Shown: piece by piece, positions 1 through 7,772 of the stretch
How positions within the stretch are numbered: the stretch's first letter is position 1
Layout of the letters: every line of letters begins with the position of its first letter
From: Cellulomonas phragmiteti
Lineage (GTDB): Bacteria; Actinomycetota; Actinomycetes; Actinomycetales; Cellulomonadaceae
Assembly (NCBI RefSeq): GCF_016862775.1
Contig: NZ_BONP01000012.1
Coordinates: 1-64,000 of the forward strand
Reading direction: 5' to 3'
Length of the DNA: 64,000 nt
Translations under genes and position numbers: made by a program
The notes under the pieces: model-generated
The model's database searches: none
Seen by the model: the letters and a program-made list of their open reading frames with translations, nothing else
What the model was told of the DNA's origin: nothing

Positions 1-1059
1 GGCGATGAGGGCCTGGTCGATCGGACCGGTGCCGGAGTTGCTGATCGAGCCGGTGAACAGCGTCTGGTGCGCGGACCAGCCGTTGACGTTGTCCGGGTTG
101 GTCGACGTCCGGTAGGAGAACGCCGGGCCGCCCCACTGGTACGCCATCACCCAGATGTTCTTCGGGGCGAAGTAGAACAGCGAGGGCGCGACGGCCGTGA
201 ACGGCATCGAGTTCTGGCTGGCGGAGGCCATCTGCGAGTAGTTCGAGAACAGCCCGAACTTCATCGAGCCCCAGCTGGAGCCGTTGTCGTGCGTCGTGGC
301 GTACACGAGCTGCTGGCCGTTGTACGGCGCGACGGTGAAGTCCTTCAGCGAGGCCCAGCCGGAGCGCGGCTGGGCGAGCACGCCGGAGTCCCGCCACCGG
401 TACGACGAGGGCAGGGTGCAGGTGCCCGTGGGGGGCGGGGTGGTCGGGTTCGTCACCGGCGGGGTCGTCGGGTTCGCCCCGGCGCCGACCCGCACGAGCT
501 GCCACTGCTGGTTGTTCCCGCCCCAGTTGGAGTACTGGACGATGTTGGCGCCGTCGGCGGTCGAGCCGCCCTGGACCTCGATGGCCTTGCCGGAGTTGCG
601 GTTGATGAAGATGACGTAGCCGCCGGCGACGTCCTGCATCCGGAACTGCTGGTTGGTCTGGTTGCGGTCCGTGTACTGGACGATCGCACCGCCGTCGGCG
701 GTCGAGAAGTTGTAGACGTCGAGCACCTTGCTCGAGAGGCGCGACTTGATCCGGTAGTTGCCGTCACCGGAGTCGACGAACTGCCACTGCTGCTGCGAGC
801 CGTCGTTGCGGGTCCACTGCGTGATCCGGGCGCCGTCCGACATCGACAGGTTGTAGACGTCGAGCGCCTTGCCGCTGCCGCGGTTGATCAGCACGTACGA
901 CGCGTTCGTGTCGACGGTCGCTGCGGAGGCTGCCGGGGCTGCGGCGACGGCGAGGGCGCCGCCTGACACGACCAGGGCGGCTGCCGTGAGGGCGGACGCC
1001 CACCGGCTGCGTCGTCCCCGCACCGGGTGCTGTGCCCCGGGTGCACGTGCTGGTCTCAT
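1..1059 (-). CDS. GH62 alpha-L-arabinofuranosidase with ricin-type CBM (3' end outside window)
   Basis: Secreted enzyme expected to remove arabinofuranosyl side chains from arabinoxylan. Reading from the ATG at 1059 (GGAG-type RBS just upstream): a Sec signal peptide (about residues 1-44, ending PAASA), a beta-trefoil ricin/CBM13 domain with three QxW-type repeats (QQQWQF, NQQFRM, NQQWQL) to about residue 180, a short Pro/Thr linker, then a GH62 domain starting CTLPSSYRW. Family-typical strings are [33 protein letters not shown] and [10 protein letters not shown]. The frame runs off the window start, so 353 residues are visible and the last part of the GH62 propeller is missing. Two palindromic operator candidates lie 108 and 165 bp upstream. 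Family call is firm; the substrate preference is family knowledge. Confidence 0.93.
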   Translation of the reverse strand, partial: MRPARAPGAQHPVRGRRSRWASALTAAALVVSGGALAVAAAPAASAATVDTNASYVLINRGSGKALDVYNLSMSDGARITQWTRNDGSQQQWQFVDSGDGNYRIKSRLSSKVLDVYNFSTADGGAIVQYTDRNQTNQQFRMQDVAGGYVIFINRNSGKAIEVQGGSTADGANIVQYSNWGGNNQQWQLVRVGAGANPTTPPVTNPTTPPPTGTCTLPSSYRWRDSGVLAQPRSGWASLKDFTVAPYNGQQLVYATTHDNGSSWGSMKFGLFSNYSQMASASQNSMPFTAVAPSLFYFAPKNIWVMAYQWGGPAFSYRTSTNPDNVNGWSAHQTLFTGSISNSGTGPIDQALIA

Positions 1060-1166
1060 GGGTGCTCTCCTTCGAGTTGTCGAGCGGGGGACGCTCGGGT
1101 GGTGCCGCGGGACGACGGCCGGGGACCGGCGACGTCGCTGGTCCGGAGGGGAGCGCATCCCACGCG

Positions 1167-1182
1167 ATGTGAACCTTCACAT
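1167..1182 (-). promoter_or_regulatory. Perfect 7+7 palindrome, LacI-like operator upstream of GH62 gene
   Basis: ATGTGAA-CC-TTCACAT: two perfect 7-bp arms around a CC centre, 108 bp before the GH62 start. The form resembles LacI/CRP-type half sites (TGTGA/TCACA), but the 4-bp inner spacing does not fit CRP. A carbohydrate-responsive repressor is inferred; no regulator gene is adjacent. Confidence 0.55.
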
Positions 1183-1223
1183 TGCCATGTCGGATGTCTC
1201 CGACTGAAGGGGTTCTGCGGTGA

Positions 1224-1237
1224 GTTAAACCTTTAGC
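1224..1237 (-). promoter_or_regulatory. Second near-palindrome (GTTAAACCTTTAGC), possible operator
   Basis: GTTAAAC/CTTTAGC is a near-perfect inverted repeat (TAAA-CC-TTTA core) with the same CC centre as the site at 1167-1182, about 56 bp farther from the GH62 gene. It is one of the few A/T-rich spots in the 1060-1468 gene-free stretch. It could be a second operator or part of the GH62 promoter. Confidence 0.42.
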
Positions 1238-1333
1238 AGGGTCGAGCGGCCCGAGGTGTCCTCCGACCGGGCGACCCGGGGCGCCCGGAGCACCCGGAGC
1301 CGCCCGCACGGTCGCCGGGGTCACCCCCGGGTA

Positions 1334-1362
1334 GCGCCTCCTCCCCCCGCGGGAGGAGGCGC
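1334..1362 (+). terminator. 12-bp GC hairpin in the 1060-1468 intergenic stretch
   Basis: GCGCCTCCTCCC (1334-1345) and GGGAGGAGGCGC (1351-1362) form a perfect 12-bp stem with a 5-nt loop. It lies before the ABC operon promoter, so it may insulate the operon from read-through. There is no U-tract, as is common for actinobacterial hairpins. Confidence 0.45.
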
Positions 1363-1391
1363 CCACGGCGCCCACCTCCTGCGACGGCAGG

Positions 1392-1421
1392 TGACGGCGG
1401 GCCGGGCGCCCTCCGTAGCGT
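1392..1421 (+). promoter_or_regulatory. Promoter for ABC exporter operon
   Basis: TGACGG and TAGCGT separated by 18 bp, 48 bp upstream of the ATPase start. The TAGCGT -10 recurs at several other gene starts in this window (13586, 38232, 46188, 59225), which supports the call. Confidence 0.45.
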
Positions 1422-1468
1422 CGCCGACGGACGCCCCGACGGGGCCGACCCGACGACGAGGAGACGTG

Positions 1469-2395
1469 ATGATCGAGGTGGAGGCGCTGACCAAGCGCTA
1501 CGGCAGCACGACGGCGGTCGACGGCCTGACGTTCACCGCCCGGCCCGGCACCGTCACCGGGTTCCTCGGGCCCAACGGCGCGGGCAAGTCCACGACCATG
1601 CGCGTCGTCGTGGGCCTCGAGCGCGCCACGTCCGGCACGGCGCGCGTCGACGGCCGGCGCTACGCCGACCTGCCGGCTCCCCTGCACGCGGTGGGCGTCA
1701 TGCTCGACGCGCGCTCGGTGCACCCAGGTCGCACGGCGTACAAGCACCTGCTGGCGATGGCGCAGACGCACGGCATCGGCCGGGCGCGCGTGCAGGAGGT
1801 CATCGCGCAGACCGGCCTGGAGCCGGCCGCGCACCGGCGTGCGGGCACGTTCTCGCTCGGGATGGGGCAGCGGCTCGGGATCGCCGGTGCGCTGCTGGGC
1901 GACCCGGCGACGCTCGTCCTCGACGAGCCCGTCAACGGGCTGGACCCCGACGGGGTGCTGTGGGTGCGGCGCCTGGTGCGCGAGCTCGCGGCCGAGGGGC
2001 GCACCGTGCTCCTCTCCTCGCACCTCATGCACGAGCTCGCGCTGTGCGCCGACCGTGTCGTCATCATCGGGCGCGGGCGGCTGCTCGCCGACGCGACGGT
2101 GCAGGACGTCGTCGACCGCTCCGAGCGGGCGGGAACCGTGCGCGTGCGCACCACCGACCCCGAGCCCCTGACCCGGGAGCTGCTCGCCACCGGGGCCCAG
2201 GTCACCCCGCAGGACGGCGGGGTCCTGCAGGTCCGCGGCGCCACGGTCGACGAGGTCGGCACCGCGGCACGCCGCTGCGGCGCGACCGTCCTCGAGCTCG
2301 GCACGGAGTCCGGCTCGCTGGAGGAGGCGTACCTGCAGCTGACCGGCGACGCCGTCGAGTACCGCACCGCCGACACCCGGGAGGGTGCGCGATGA
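1469..2395 (+). CDS. ABC-2 type exporter, ATP-binding protein
   Basis: Cytoplasmic ATPase of an ABC exporter, 308 residues. Visible motifs are Walker A GPNGAGKST (about residues 34-42), a diverged signature FSLGMGQR (about 128-135) and Walker B LVLDEP (about 149-154), followed by the H-loop in LLSSHLMHE. The C-terminal ~90 residues are the usual extension of the DrrA/CcmA-like group. The ATG at 1469 is preferred over the adjacent GTG at 1466 because GAGGAG at 1458-1463 is then 5 nt away. The stop overlaps the next gene by ATGA, so it is co-translated with its permeases. The substrate cannot be read from sequence; drug, lipid or peptide export are all possible. Confidence 0.93.
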   Translation: MIEVEALTKRYGSTTAVDGLTFTARPGTVTGFLGPNGAGKSTTMRVVVGLERATSGTARVDGRRYADLPAPLHAVGVMLDARSVHPGRTAYKHLLAMAQTHGIGRARVQEVIAQTGLEPAAHRRAGTFSLGMGQRLGIAGALLGDPATLVLDEPVNGLDPDGVLWVRRLVRELAAEGRTVLLSSHLMHELALCADRVVIIGRGRLLADATVQDVVDRSERAGTVRVRTTDPEPLTRELLATGAQVTPQDGGVLQVRGATVDEVGTAARRCGATVLELGTESGSLEEAYLQLTGDAVEYRTADTREGAR

Positions 2396-3258
2396 GCGCC
2401 TCGACCATGCCCCGCGCCGCGCGTCCGGCAGCCACCGCGCGCAGCGGCGGCCCGGGCTTCGCCCGGGTCGTCGCCTCCGAGTGGACGAAGCTGATCTCGC
2501 TGCGGTCCCCGTGGTGGACCGCCGTCGTCACCGTGGTGGTGGCGGGGCTCATCACCTACCTGAGCGCGTCGGCGTCGTCCGTCGACCCCGGGTTCACGCC
2601 GGCGAGCGACCTGACCACCGGACTCATGCTGGCGCAGATCGGGCCGCTCGTGCTGGGCGTCCTGGTCGGCGCGGGCGAGTTCCGTACCGGTGCCTTCCGC
2701 ACGACGTTCACGCTGGTGCCGCGGCGCTGGCCCGCGCTCGCGGCGCAGGTCCTCGTCGTGACGGCGTTCGCGCTCGGGATCGGGGTCCTGACCCTCGCGG
2801 CCAGCGCCTTGGCGCTCCTGCCCCCGGCGGCGTCGCGTGACCTCCCGCTCGGTCTGACCGCCGGGGACACCCCCGGGATCATGCTCCGCACGGTGCTGTT
2901 CGTCGTCGGGCTGGCGCTGGTCGGGCTCGCACTCGGTGCGCTGCTCCGTCGGACGGTCCCGGCGCTGATCACCGCCCTCGTGCTCGTCATCTTCCTGCCC
3001 GTGGTGCTCATGATGGTCGGCGACCCCGGCGTCGACGCCGCCGGCATGGCGGCGCCCCACCAGGTCACGGTCCCCGGCGCGATCGGCGCGTTCACCCCTG
3101 GCACGGCCGCCCAGCTGATGACGACCTCCACGTCGCACGGGCCGATGCCGGGCACGCCCGACATCGGCCCGGTGGGTGGCACCCTCGTCCTCGGTGCGTG
3201 GGTGGTGCTCCTGCTCGTCGTGGCCGCCGTGCGGCTGCGCGTCCGGGACGTGCGATGA
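2392..3258 (+). CDS. ABC-2 type exporter permease
   Basis: Integral membrane subunit of 288 residues with about six hydrophobic segments. It opens with the phrase SEWTKLISLRSPWW after a basic/polar leader, a hallmark of actinobacterial ABC-2 permeases ('xEWTKLxS'). It overlaps the upstream ATPase and the downstream permease by 4 bp each, and resembles the latter (shared EWTKL opening, TTGL/LAQxGxLVLG and FRTTFT-type stretches), so the pair probably forms a heterodimeric channel. Confidence 0.9.
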   Translation: MSASTMPRAARPAATARSGGPGFARVVASEWTKLISLRSPWWTAVVTVVVAGLITYLSASASSVDPGFTPASDLTTGLMLAQIGPLVLGVLVGAGEFRTGAFRTTFTLVPRRWPALAAQVLVVTAFALGIGVLTLAASALALLPPAASRDLPLGLTAGDTPGIMLRTVLFVVGLALVGLALGALLRRTVPALITALVLVIFLPVVLMMVGDPGVDAAGMAAPHQVTVPGAIGAFTPGTAAQLMTTSTSHGPMPGTPDIGPVGGTLVLGAWVVLLLVVAAVRLRVRDVR

Positions 3259-4097
3259 CGACGCTCACCTCGGGGTCCCGCGCGGCGGCACGCACGCCAC
3301 GCGGGGCGCCCGCCCGGCCGGGCGTCCGGTTCGCCCGCGTGCTCGTCGCGGAGTGGACCAAGCTCACGAGCGTGCCGTCGAACCCCTGGCTGGCGCTCGG
3401 CACGGTCGTCGCGGCCGCGGGCACCGCGTACGGGCTCGGTCTGTTCGTCCGGCCCGACGACGGGCGGTCCGGGTCCTGGGTGGTGGTGTCCGGGTTCGTG
3501 CTCGCGCAGCTCGGGTTCCTCGTCCTCGGGGCGGTCGTCGGGACGTCGGAGCACACGACGGGCACCGCGCGCACGACCTTCACCGCGGTACCGCGCCGGC
3601 TGCCCGTGCTCGGGGCGCAGGCGGTCGTCACGGCCGTCGCGGCGGGCGTGACCGCGGCGGTCGCACTGGGCGCGTCGTACCTGGCGACGACCGGCCCGCG
3701 GGCCGGCGACGCACCCGCGCTCGACCTGGCGGTGCCCGGCACGACCCGCGCCCTGGTCGGCTTCGTGGTGGTCGCCGTCGCGGTCTCCCTGCTGGGGCTC
3801 GGCCTCGGTGCGCTGCTGCGACGCCCGGCGGACGCGCTCGTGACCGGCGTCCTGCTCGTCTTCCTCCTCGACCTCACCCTCAGCGGGAACCCGGGACCCG
3901 TCACCGACACGGTCCGCGCGCTCCTGCCGTCGGCGGGGACCCGGCTCCTGGAGGACGACGCGGCGGTCGCGGTGCTGGACGCCGCGACCCGCGGGCCGGA
4001 GCTCGGCGCGTGGGGCGGGGCAGCGGTGCTCGGCGCGTGGGTCGTGGTGGTGCTCGGTGCCGCGGCGTACCGGCTGGTGCGGCATGACGTCCGCTGA
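3255..4097 (+). CDS. ABC-2 type exporter permease, second subunit
   Basis: 280-residue membrane protein with about six TM segments, starting at the ATG that overlaps the previous stop. It repeats the architecture of the upstream permease: AEWTKLTSVPSNPW near the N terminus, VLAQLGFLVLGAVVG, then ARTTFTAVPRR. This suggests a local duplication. The operon ends at a strong hairpin immediately after the stop. The neighbouring kinase/regulator pair may control it, but the terminator separates the transcripts. Confidence 0.9.
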   Translation: MTTLTSGSRAAARTPRGAPARPGVRFARVLVAEWTKLTSVPSNPWLALGTVVAAAGTAYGLGLFVRPDDGRSGSWVVVSGFVLAQLGFLVLGAVVGTSEHTTGTARTTFTAVPRRLPVLGAQAVVTAVAAGVTAAVALGASYLATTGPRAGDAPALDLAVPGTTRALVGFVVVAVAVSLLGLGLGALLRRPADALVTGVLLVFLLDLTLSGNPGPVTDTVRALLPSAGTRLLEDDAAVAVLDAATRGPELGAWGGAAVLGAWVVVVLGAAAYRLVRHDVR

Positions 4098-4098
4098 G

Positions 4099-4139
4099 CC
4101 CGGCCCGCGGGTGGTGGTGCCGACCACCCGCGGGCCGGG
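4099..4139 (+). terminator. Terminator of ABC exporter operon (17-bp perfect stem)
   Basis: Arms 4099-4115 and 4123-4139 are perfect reverse complements (17 bp) around a 7-nt loop. It starts 2 nt after the permease stop codon. There is no U-tract. Confidence 0.8.
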
Positions 4140-4173
4140 CCGCTCCCACGGGCCGGAGTGGGAGAGTGGGCCG

Positions 4174-5598
4174 GTGATCCGACGTGCGGCCGTGGTGCGG
4201 GTGCCGCGCACCGGCGACGAGCCGCCGCTCACCGAGGAGCAGGTGCGCGGCGCGAGCCCGGTCGCGCGTCTCGTGACCGCACGGCCCTGGGTCATGGACG
4301 TCACCGTCGCCGTCGTGATCGTCCTGGTCGGTCTCGTCGGCTCGGGGTTCGTCTGGGAGACCGCGAACACCGCGGTCTACCTCGGTCTGTACCGGCCCGA
4401 CTCCGGGATCGTGGAGCTGGCGACCTCCACCTGGCTGGTGGGGACGGCCGTCGGCGCGGCGCTGCTGCTCCTGCGGCGGGCGCGCCCGGTCACCGTGACG
4501 GTGCTGATGGTGATCGCGTCGCTGGTGTCCTTGCAGGTGGCGGGGGTGCTGGGGGTGCTCGGTGCGTGCCTCGCCTGTGCGCTCTACAGCGTGGCGGCCT
4601 CGCGCAGCACGACCACCACGTGGATCGTGTTCGGCGCCGCAATGACGGTGGTAACCGTCGCGCTGTGGCAGTGGCAGGATCTCGGCCTCATCGAGATCCT
4701 CGCCTGGTTCGGTGTCCACCCCTCGAACGGCGTGGAGACGCTGCCCTTCCGCGCCGAGCGCCCGCTGTTCTCGCCGGCCCGGCGCATGGGATCGGTGCTG
4801 CTGCTCCTCGCGCTGCTGCTGCTCGGCGTCGCGGTCGGCTCGGCCGCCCGTTCGCGGCGTCTGCACGCGGCCGAGCTGGTCGAGCGCTACCGCGCGCTGG
4901 CGCGGCAGCGCGACGACGGCATCGCGCTGGCCCGCGCCGCCGAGCGCGCGTACATCGCGCGGGAGATGCACGACGTGGTCGCCCACAGCCTGTCCGTCAT
5001 GGTGGCCCTGGCCGACGGGGCCGACGCCGCCTTCGTGCGCGCCCCGGACCGGTCGCGCGACGCGCTGCGGCAGCTCGCGAGCACCGGTCGCTCGGCCCTG
5101 GCCGACATGCAGCGCGTGCTGGGGGCGCTGGGCCCGGCCGACCGGGACGGCACGGACCGCCTGGCCGAGCCGACCGAGGTGGACCTGGCGACCGTCGTCG
5201 AGCGGTTCCGCGCGGCGGGGCTGCCCGTGACCGCGACGGGCCTGGACACTGCGCTCCCGCAGGACACGTCGGTGCGCCTGGCGGTCCTGCGGATCCTGGG
5301 CGAGGCGCTGACCAACGTGCTGCGGCACGCACCGGGCGCACCGTCCGTGGAGGTCACGGTGCGGCGCACCCCGACGGCCGTCGAGGTCGACGTCGCCGAC
5401 GCGGGCGGGACGCGACCGGGCAGCGGCGGCACCGGACGTGGGATCGTCGGCATGCGCGAGCGCGCGGAGCTGCTCGGTGGGCACGTCGAGGCCGGCCCGC
5501 GGCCGGAGGGCGGCTGGCGGGTGCACGCGGTCCTGCCGTGCGCGCCGCCGGACGCGACCGGACCGGCGGACGACGACGAGGGCGAGGGCGGACGATGA
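4174..5598 (+). CDS. Two-component sensor histidine kinase (HisKA_3, NarL/DesK type)
   Basis: Membrane sensor kinase, 474 residues from GTG 4174 (RBS GGAGAG, 7 nt spacing). An in-frame ATG at 4084 would start inside the upstream gene and before its terminator, so it was rejected. About five or six TM segments lie between residues 40 and 225, then a coiled linker and the HisKA_3 box REMHDVVAHSLSVM with the phospho-acceptor at about H266. The HATPase domain shows EALTNVLRHA (N box) and GRGIVGMRERAELLGG (G boxes). No extracellular sensor domain is obvious, so the signal is probably perceived in the membrane. It overlaps the response regulator by 4 bp. Confidence 0.92.
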   Translation: MIRRAAVVRVPRTGDEPPLTEEQVRGASPVARLVTARPWVMDVTVAVVIVLVGLVGSGFVWETANTAVYLGLYRPDSGIVELATSTWLVGTAVGAALLLLRRARPVTVTVLMVIASLVSLQVAGVLGVLGACLACALYSVAASRSTTTTWIVFGAAMTVVTVALWQWQDLGLIEILAWFGVHPSNGVETLPFRAERPLFSPARRMGSVLLLLALLLLGVAVGSAARSRRLHAAELVERYRALARQRDDGIALARAAERAYIAREMHDVVAHSLSVMVALADGADAAFVRAPDRSRDALRQLASTGRSALADMQRVLGALGPADRDGTDRLAEPTEVDLATVVERFRAAGLPVTATGLDTALPQDTSVRLAVLRILGEALTNVLRHAPGAPSVEVTVRRTPTAVEVDVADAGGTRPGSGGTGRGIVGMRERAELLGGHVEAGPRPEGGWRVHAVLPCAPPDATGPADDDEGEGGR

Positions 5599-6293
5599 CG
5601 ACGGTGCTGCTGGTGGACGACCAGTCGCTGCTGCGGGTCGGGTTCCGGATGGTCATCGAGTCCGAGCCGGACCTCGAGGTCGTCGGCGAGGCCGCGGACG
5701 GGCAGGTGGCCCTCGAGCAGGTGGCGGCCCTCGCACCCGACGTGGTCCTCATGGACATCCGGATGCCCGGCATGGACGGCATCGAGGCGACACGCCGCGT
5801 GGTGGCGGAGCACCCGTCCTCGCGCGTGCTCGTCCTGACGACGTTCGACGTCGACGACCTCGCGTTCGCCGCGCTGCGGGCGGGCGCGAGCGGGTTCCTG
5901 CTGAAGTCCGCGCGCCCCGACGAGCTGGTCGACGCGATCCGGACCGTCGCCGCGGGCACGTCGGTCGTCGCGCCGCGGGTGCTGCGGCGCATGCTCGACC
6001 TGTTCGCGCCGCACCTGCCCGACGCGGGCGGGGCGGTGCCCGCCGACCCGGCCCGCGACCCGCGGGTGCGGTCGCTGACCCCGCGCGAGCTCGACGTGCT
6101 GCGCCTCGTGGCGGACGGCTGCACCAACTCCGAGATCGCCGCGGAGCTGTTCGTGTCGGAGACCACCGTGAAGACGCACGTCGGCAGCGTCTTCGGCAAG
6201 CTCGGGGCACGGGACCGCGTGCAGGCGGTGATCATCGCCTACGAGTGCGGGCTGGTGGCGCGGGGTGGGTCGGCCCCGGTCGCGGGAGGGTGA
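5595..6293 (+). CDS. Two-component response regulator, NarL/LuxR family
   Basis: 232 residues. The N-terminal receiver has the acidic pair D8/D9, phospho-acceptor D54 in LMDIRMPGMDG and the conserved Lys in GFLLKSA. The C-terminal LuxR-type helix-turn-helix is LTPRELDVLRLVADG ... SETTVKTHVGSVFGKL. It pairs with the overlapping kinase gene. Its targets are unknown; the ABC exporter upstream is the obvious candidate by position only. It runs convergently with the HxlR gene (8-nt gap). Confidence 0.94.
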   Translation: MTTVLLVDDQSLLRVGFRMVIESEPDLEVVGEAADGQVALEQVAALAPDVVLMDIRMPGMDGIEATRRVVAEHPSSRVLVLTTFDVDDLAFAALRAGASGFLLKSARPDELVDAIRTVAAGTSVVAPRVLRRMLDLFAPHLPDAGGAVPADPARDPRVRSLTPRELDVLRLVADGCTNSEIAAELFVSETTVKTHVGSVFGKLGARDRVQAVIIAYECGLVARGGSAPVAGG

Positions 6294-6300
6294 GCGCGCG

Positions 6301-6990
6301 TCACCCCGGGCCGGCGAGCGCCGTCGCCTCGACGAGCCGGCGCACCACGTCGAGGTCGCCGGCCGTCCGGACGTCCGGGAGGTCCTCGAGCGGGACACCG
6401 CCGATGAGGCACGCCTTCCAGTCCCGCGTGCTCGCGTCGACCTCGGCGTGGAGGGGCGCGGGGTCGGGCGCGGTGGGTCGGCTCAGGTGCGTGCCGTGGC
6501 GGCCGAGCCGCGCGAGGTAGGTGACCGGCTCGGCGTCCGCACGCCGCGAGTCCGTCAGGCGCAGGGCGACCCGGCGCTCGTCGGCGTAGGCGGCGACGGG
6601 CCGGGCGTGGGCGCGCATGGCCAGCACGACGGTGTCGGGGCTCATGTCCGCGTCGCGCGGCAGGGCAGGGGACGCCACCGCCCACCGGGACAGCGCGGTG
6701 TTGACGGCCTCGAGCCCGTACCCCCACGCCGTCAGCTCGTAGAGCTCGCCGCGCGCCGGCCGGGGCGCGGGCAGCCGCCGCACGACGCCGTCGGCCTCCA
6801 GGGCCTGCAGCCGCTGGGTGAGGACGGTGGGGCCGATGCCGTTGACGTCGCGCTGGAGGTCGGTGAACCGCTGCGGCCCGAGCAGGAGCTCGCGCACGAC
6901 GATCATCGTCCAGCGGTCCCCGACGAGGTCGAGGGCGTGCGCGGCAGCGCAGCCGTCGTTGTACGAGCCGTACGACCGGCGGGTTCCCAT
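6301..6990 (-). CDS. HxlR-family transcriptional regulator with C-terminal SCP2-like domain
   Basis: 229 residues. The first ~100 are an HxlR winged helix (CAAAHALDLVGDRWTMIVV, ELLLGPQRFTDLQRDV, GPTVLTQRLQALEADGVV). A C-terminal ~120-residue part of the kind annotated as SCP2 sterol-binding-like in actinobacteria may bind a small hydrophobic ligand. It is divergent from an isomerase-like gene, and the shared gap carries two tandem inverted repeats fitting a dimeric winged-helix protein, so autoregulation plus control of the neighbour is likely. The RBS ahead of ATG 6990 is weak. Confidence 0.85.
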   Translation of the reverse strand: MGTRRSYGSYNDGCAAAHALDLVGDRWTMIVVRELLLGPQRFTDLQRDVNGIGPTVLTQRLQALEADGVVRRLPAPRPARGELYELTAWGYGLEAVNTALSRWAVASPALPRDADMSPDTVVLAMRAHARPVAAYADERRVALRLTDSRRADAEPVTYLARLGRHGTHLSRPTAPDPAPLHAEVDASTRDWKACLIGGVPLEDLPDVRTAGDLDVVRRLVEATALAGPG

Positions 6991-7001
6991 GTCGGCAGGT
7001 T

Positions 7002-7040
7002 ACTACTGATACCGTAGTGGGCACTACTGATGGAGTAGTG
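7002..7040. promoter_or_regulatory. Tandem HxlR-type operators in divergent promoter
   Basis: Two inverted repeats of the same design: ACTAC-N7-GTAGT (7002-7018) and CACTAC-N7-GTAGTG (7022-7040), with spacers TGATACC and TGATGGA. Equivalent bases are 21 bp apart (two helical turns), so two dimers could bind the same DNA face. They sit between the divergent starts at 6990 and 7065. Confidence 0.72.
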
Positions 7041-7064
7041 CGACGACGACGGACGGGAGCGCCG

Positions 7065-7745
7065 GTGCACGAGCCGACGGGACGAGGCGCGACGGACGGG
7101 GCGACCCGGCGCAGTGACCTGTGGGCGTGCGCCCACGCGGAGCGCGCCGCGCTCGCCGACGACCTGGCCGCCCTGGCGCCCGCGGACTGGCGGCACGCCA
7201 CCCTGTGCGAGGGGTGGGACGTCGAGGACGTCGTCGCGCACCTCACGGCCGCCGCCAGCATCGGGCGGTGGGCGTGGCTGCGCAGCATCGTCGGTGCCCG
7301 GTTCCGCCCCGAGGTGCACAACCGCCGCCGGCTCGAGGAGCACCGCGGGCCGACGCCCGCCGCGACGCTCGACCGGTTCCGCGCCGTGGTCGGCAGCACC
7401 ACGGCGCCCTCCGGGCACGTGCCGGCGTACCTCGGCGAGGTCGTCGTCCACGCGCAGGACATCCGCCGTCCCCTCGGCATCGCCCGGACACCGGCGGTCG
7501 ACGCGCTGACGCCCGTGGCCCGGTTCTACGCGCGCCAGGACTTCACCGTCGCCGGCGCGACGGTCGCGAAGGGCCTGCGGCTGCGCGCCGACGACGGCCC
7601 GTTCGACACCGGCGCCGGCCCCCTGGTGACCGGCTCCACGCTCGCGCTGGTGATGGTGATGGCGGGGCGCGCGGCGTACCTCGATGAGCTCGCCGGGCCC
7701 GGTGCGGCGGTCCTGTGCGAGCGGCTGGCGCCCTCGCGGGGCTGA
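7065..7745 (+). CDS. Maleylpyruvate isomerase/DinB-type (mycothiol-dependent-like) protein
   Basis: 226 residues. It carries the LCEGWDVEDVVAHLTAA signature of the actinobacterial TIGR03083/maleylpyruvate-isomerase N-terminal family, a DinB-like four-helix fold in which His residues bind a divalent metal for mycothiol-dependent chemistry. The GTG at 7065 is chosen because GGGAG lies 5 nt upstream. The longer in-frame start at 7017 would run through the operator repeats. Likely repressed by the divergent HxlR protein. Substrate unknown. Confidence 0.78.
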   Translation: MHEPTGRGATDGATRRSDLWACAHAERAALADDLAALAPADWRHATLCEGWDVEDVVAHLTAAASIGRWAWLRSIVGARFRPEVHNRRRLEEHRGPTPAATLDRFRAVVGSTTAPSGHVPAYLGEVVVHAQDIRRPLGIARTPAVDALTPVARFYARQDFTVAGATVAKGLRLRADDGPFDTGAGPLVTGSTLALVMVMAGRAAYLDELAGPGAAVLCERLAPSRG

Positions 7746-7772
7746 CGGCCCGGGCCGCGGACCCACCGCGCG

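Noticed and set aside
1167..1182. CRP/cAMP binding site
   Set aside because: TGTGA/TCACA halves are separated by 4 bp instead of 6.
4057..4173. Upstream start for the histidine kinase
   Set aside because: It would begin inside the permease gene and pass through a 17-bp terminator; GTG 4174 has a proper RBS.
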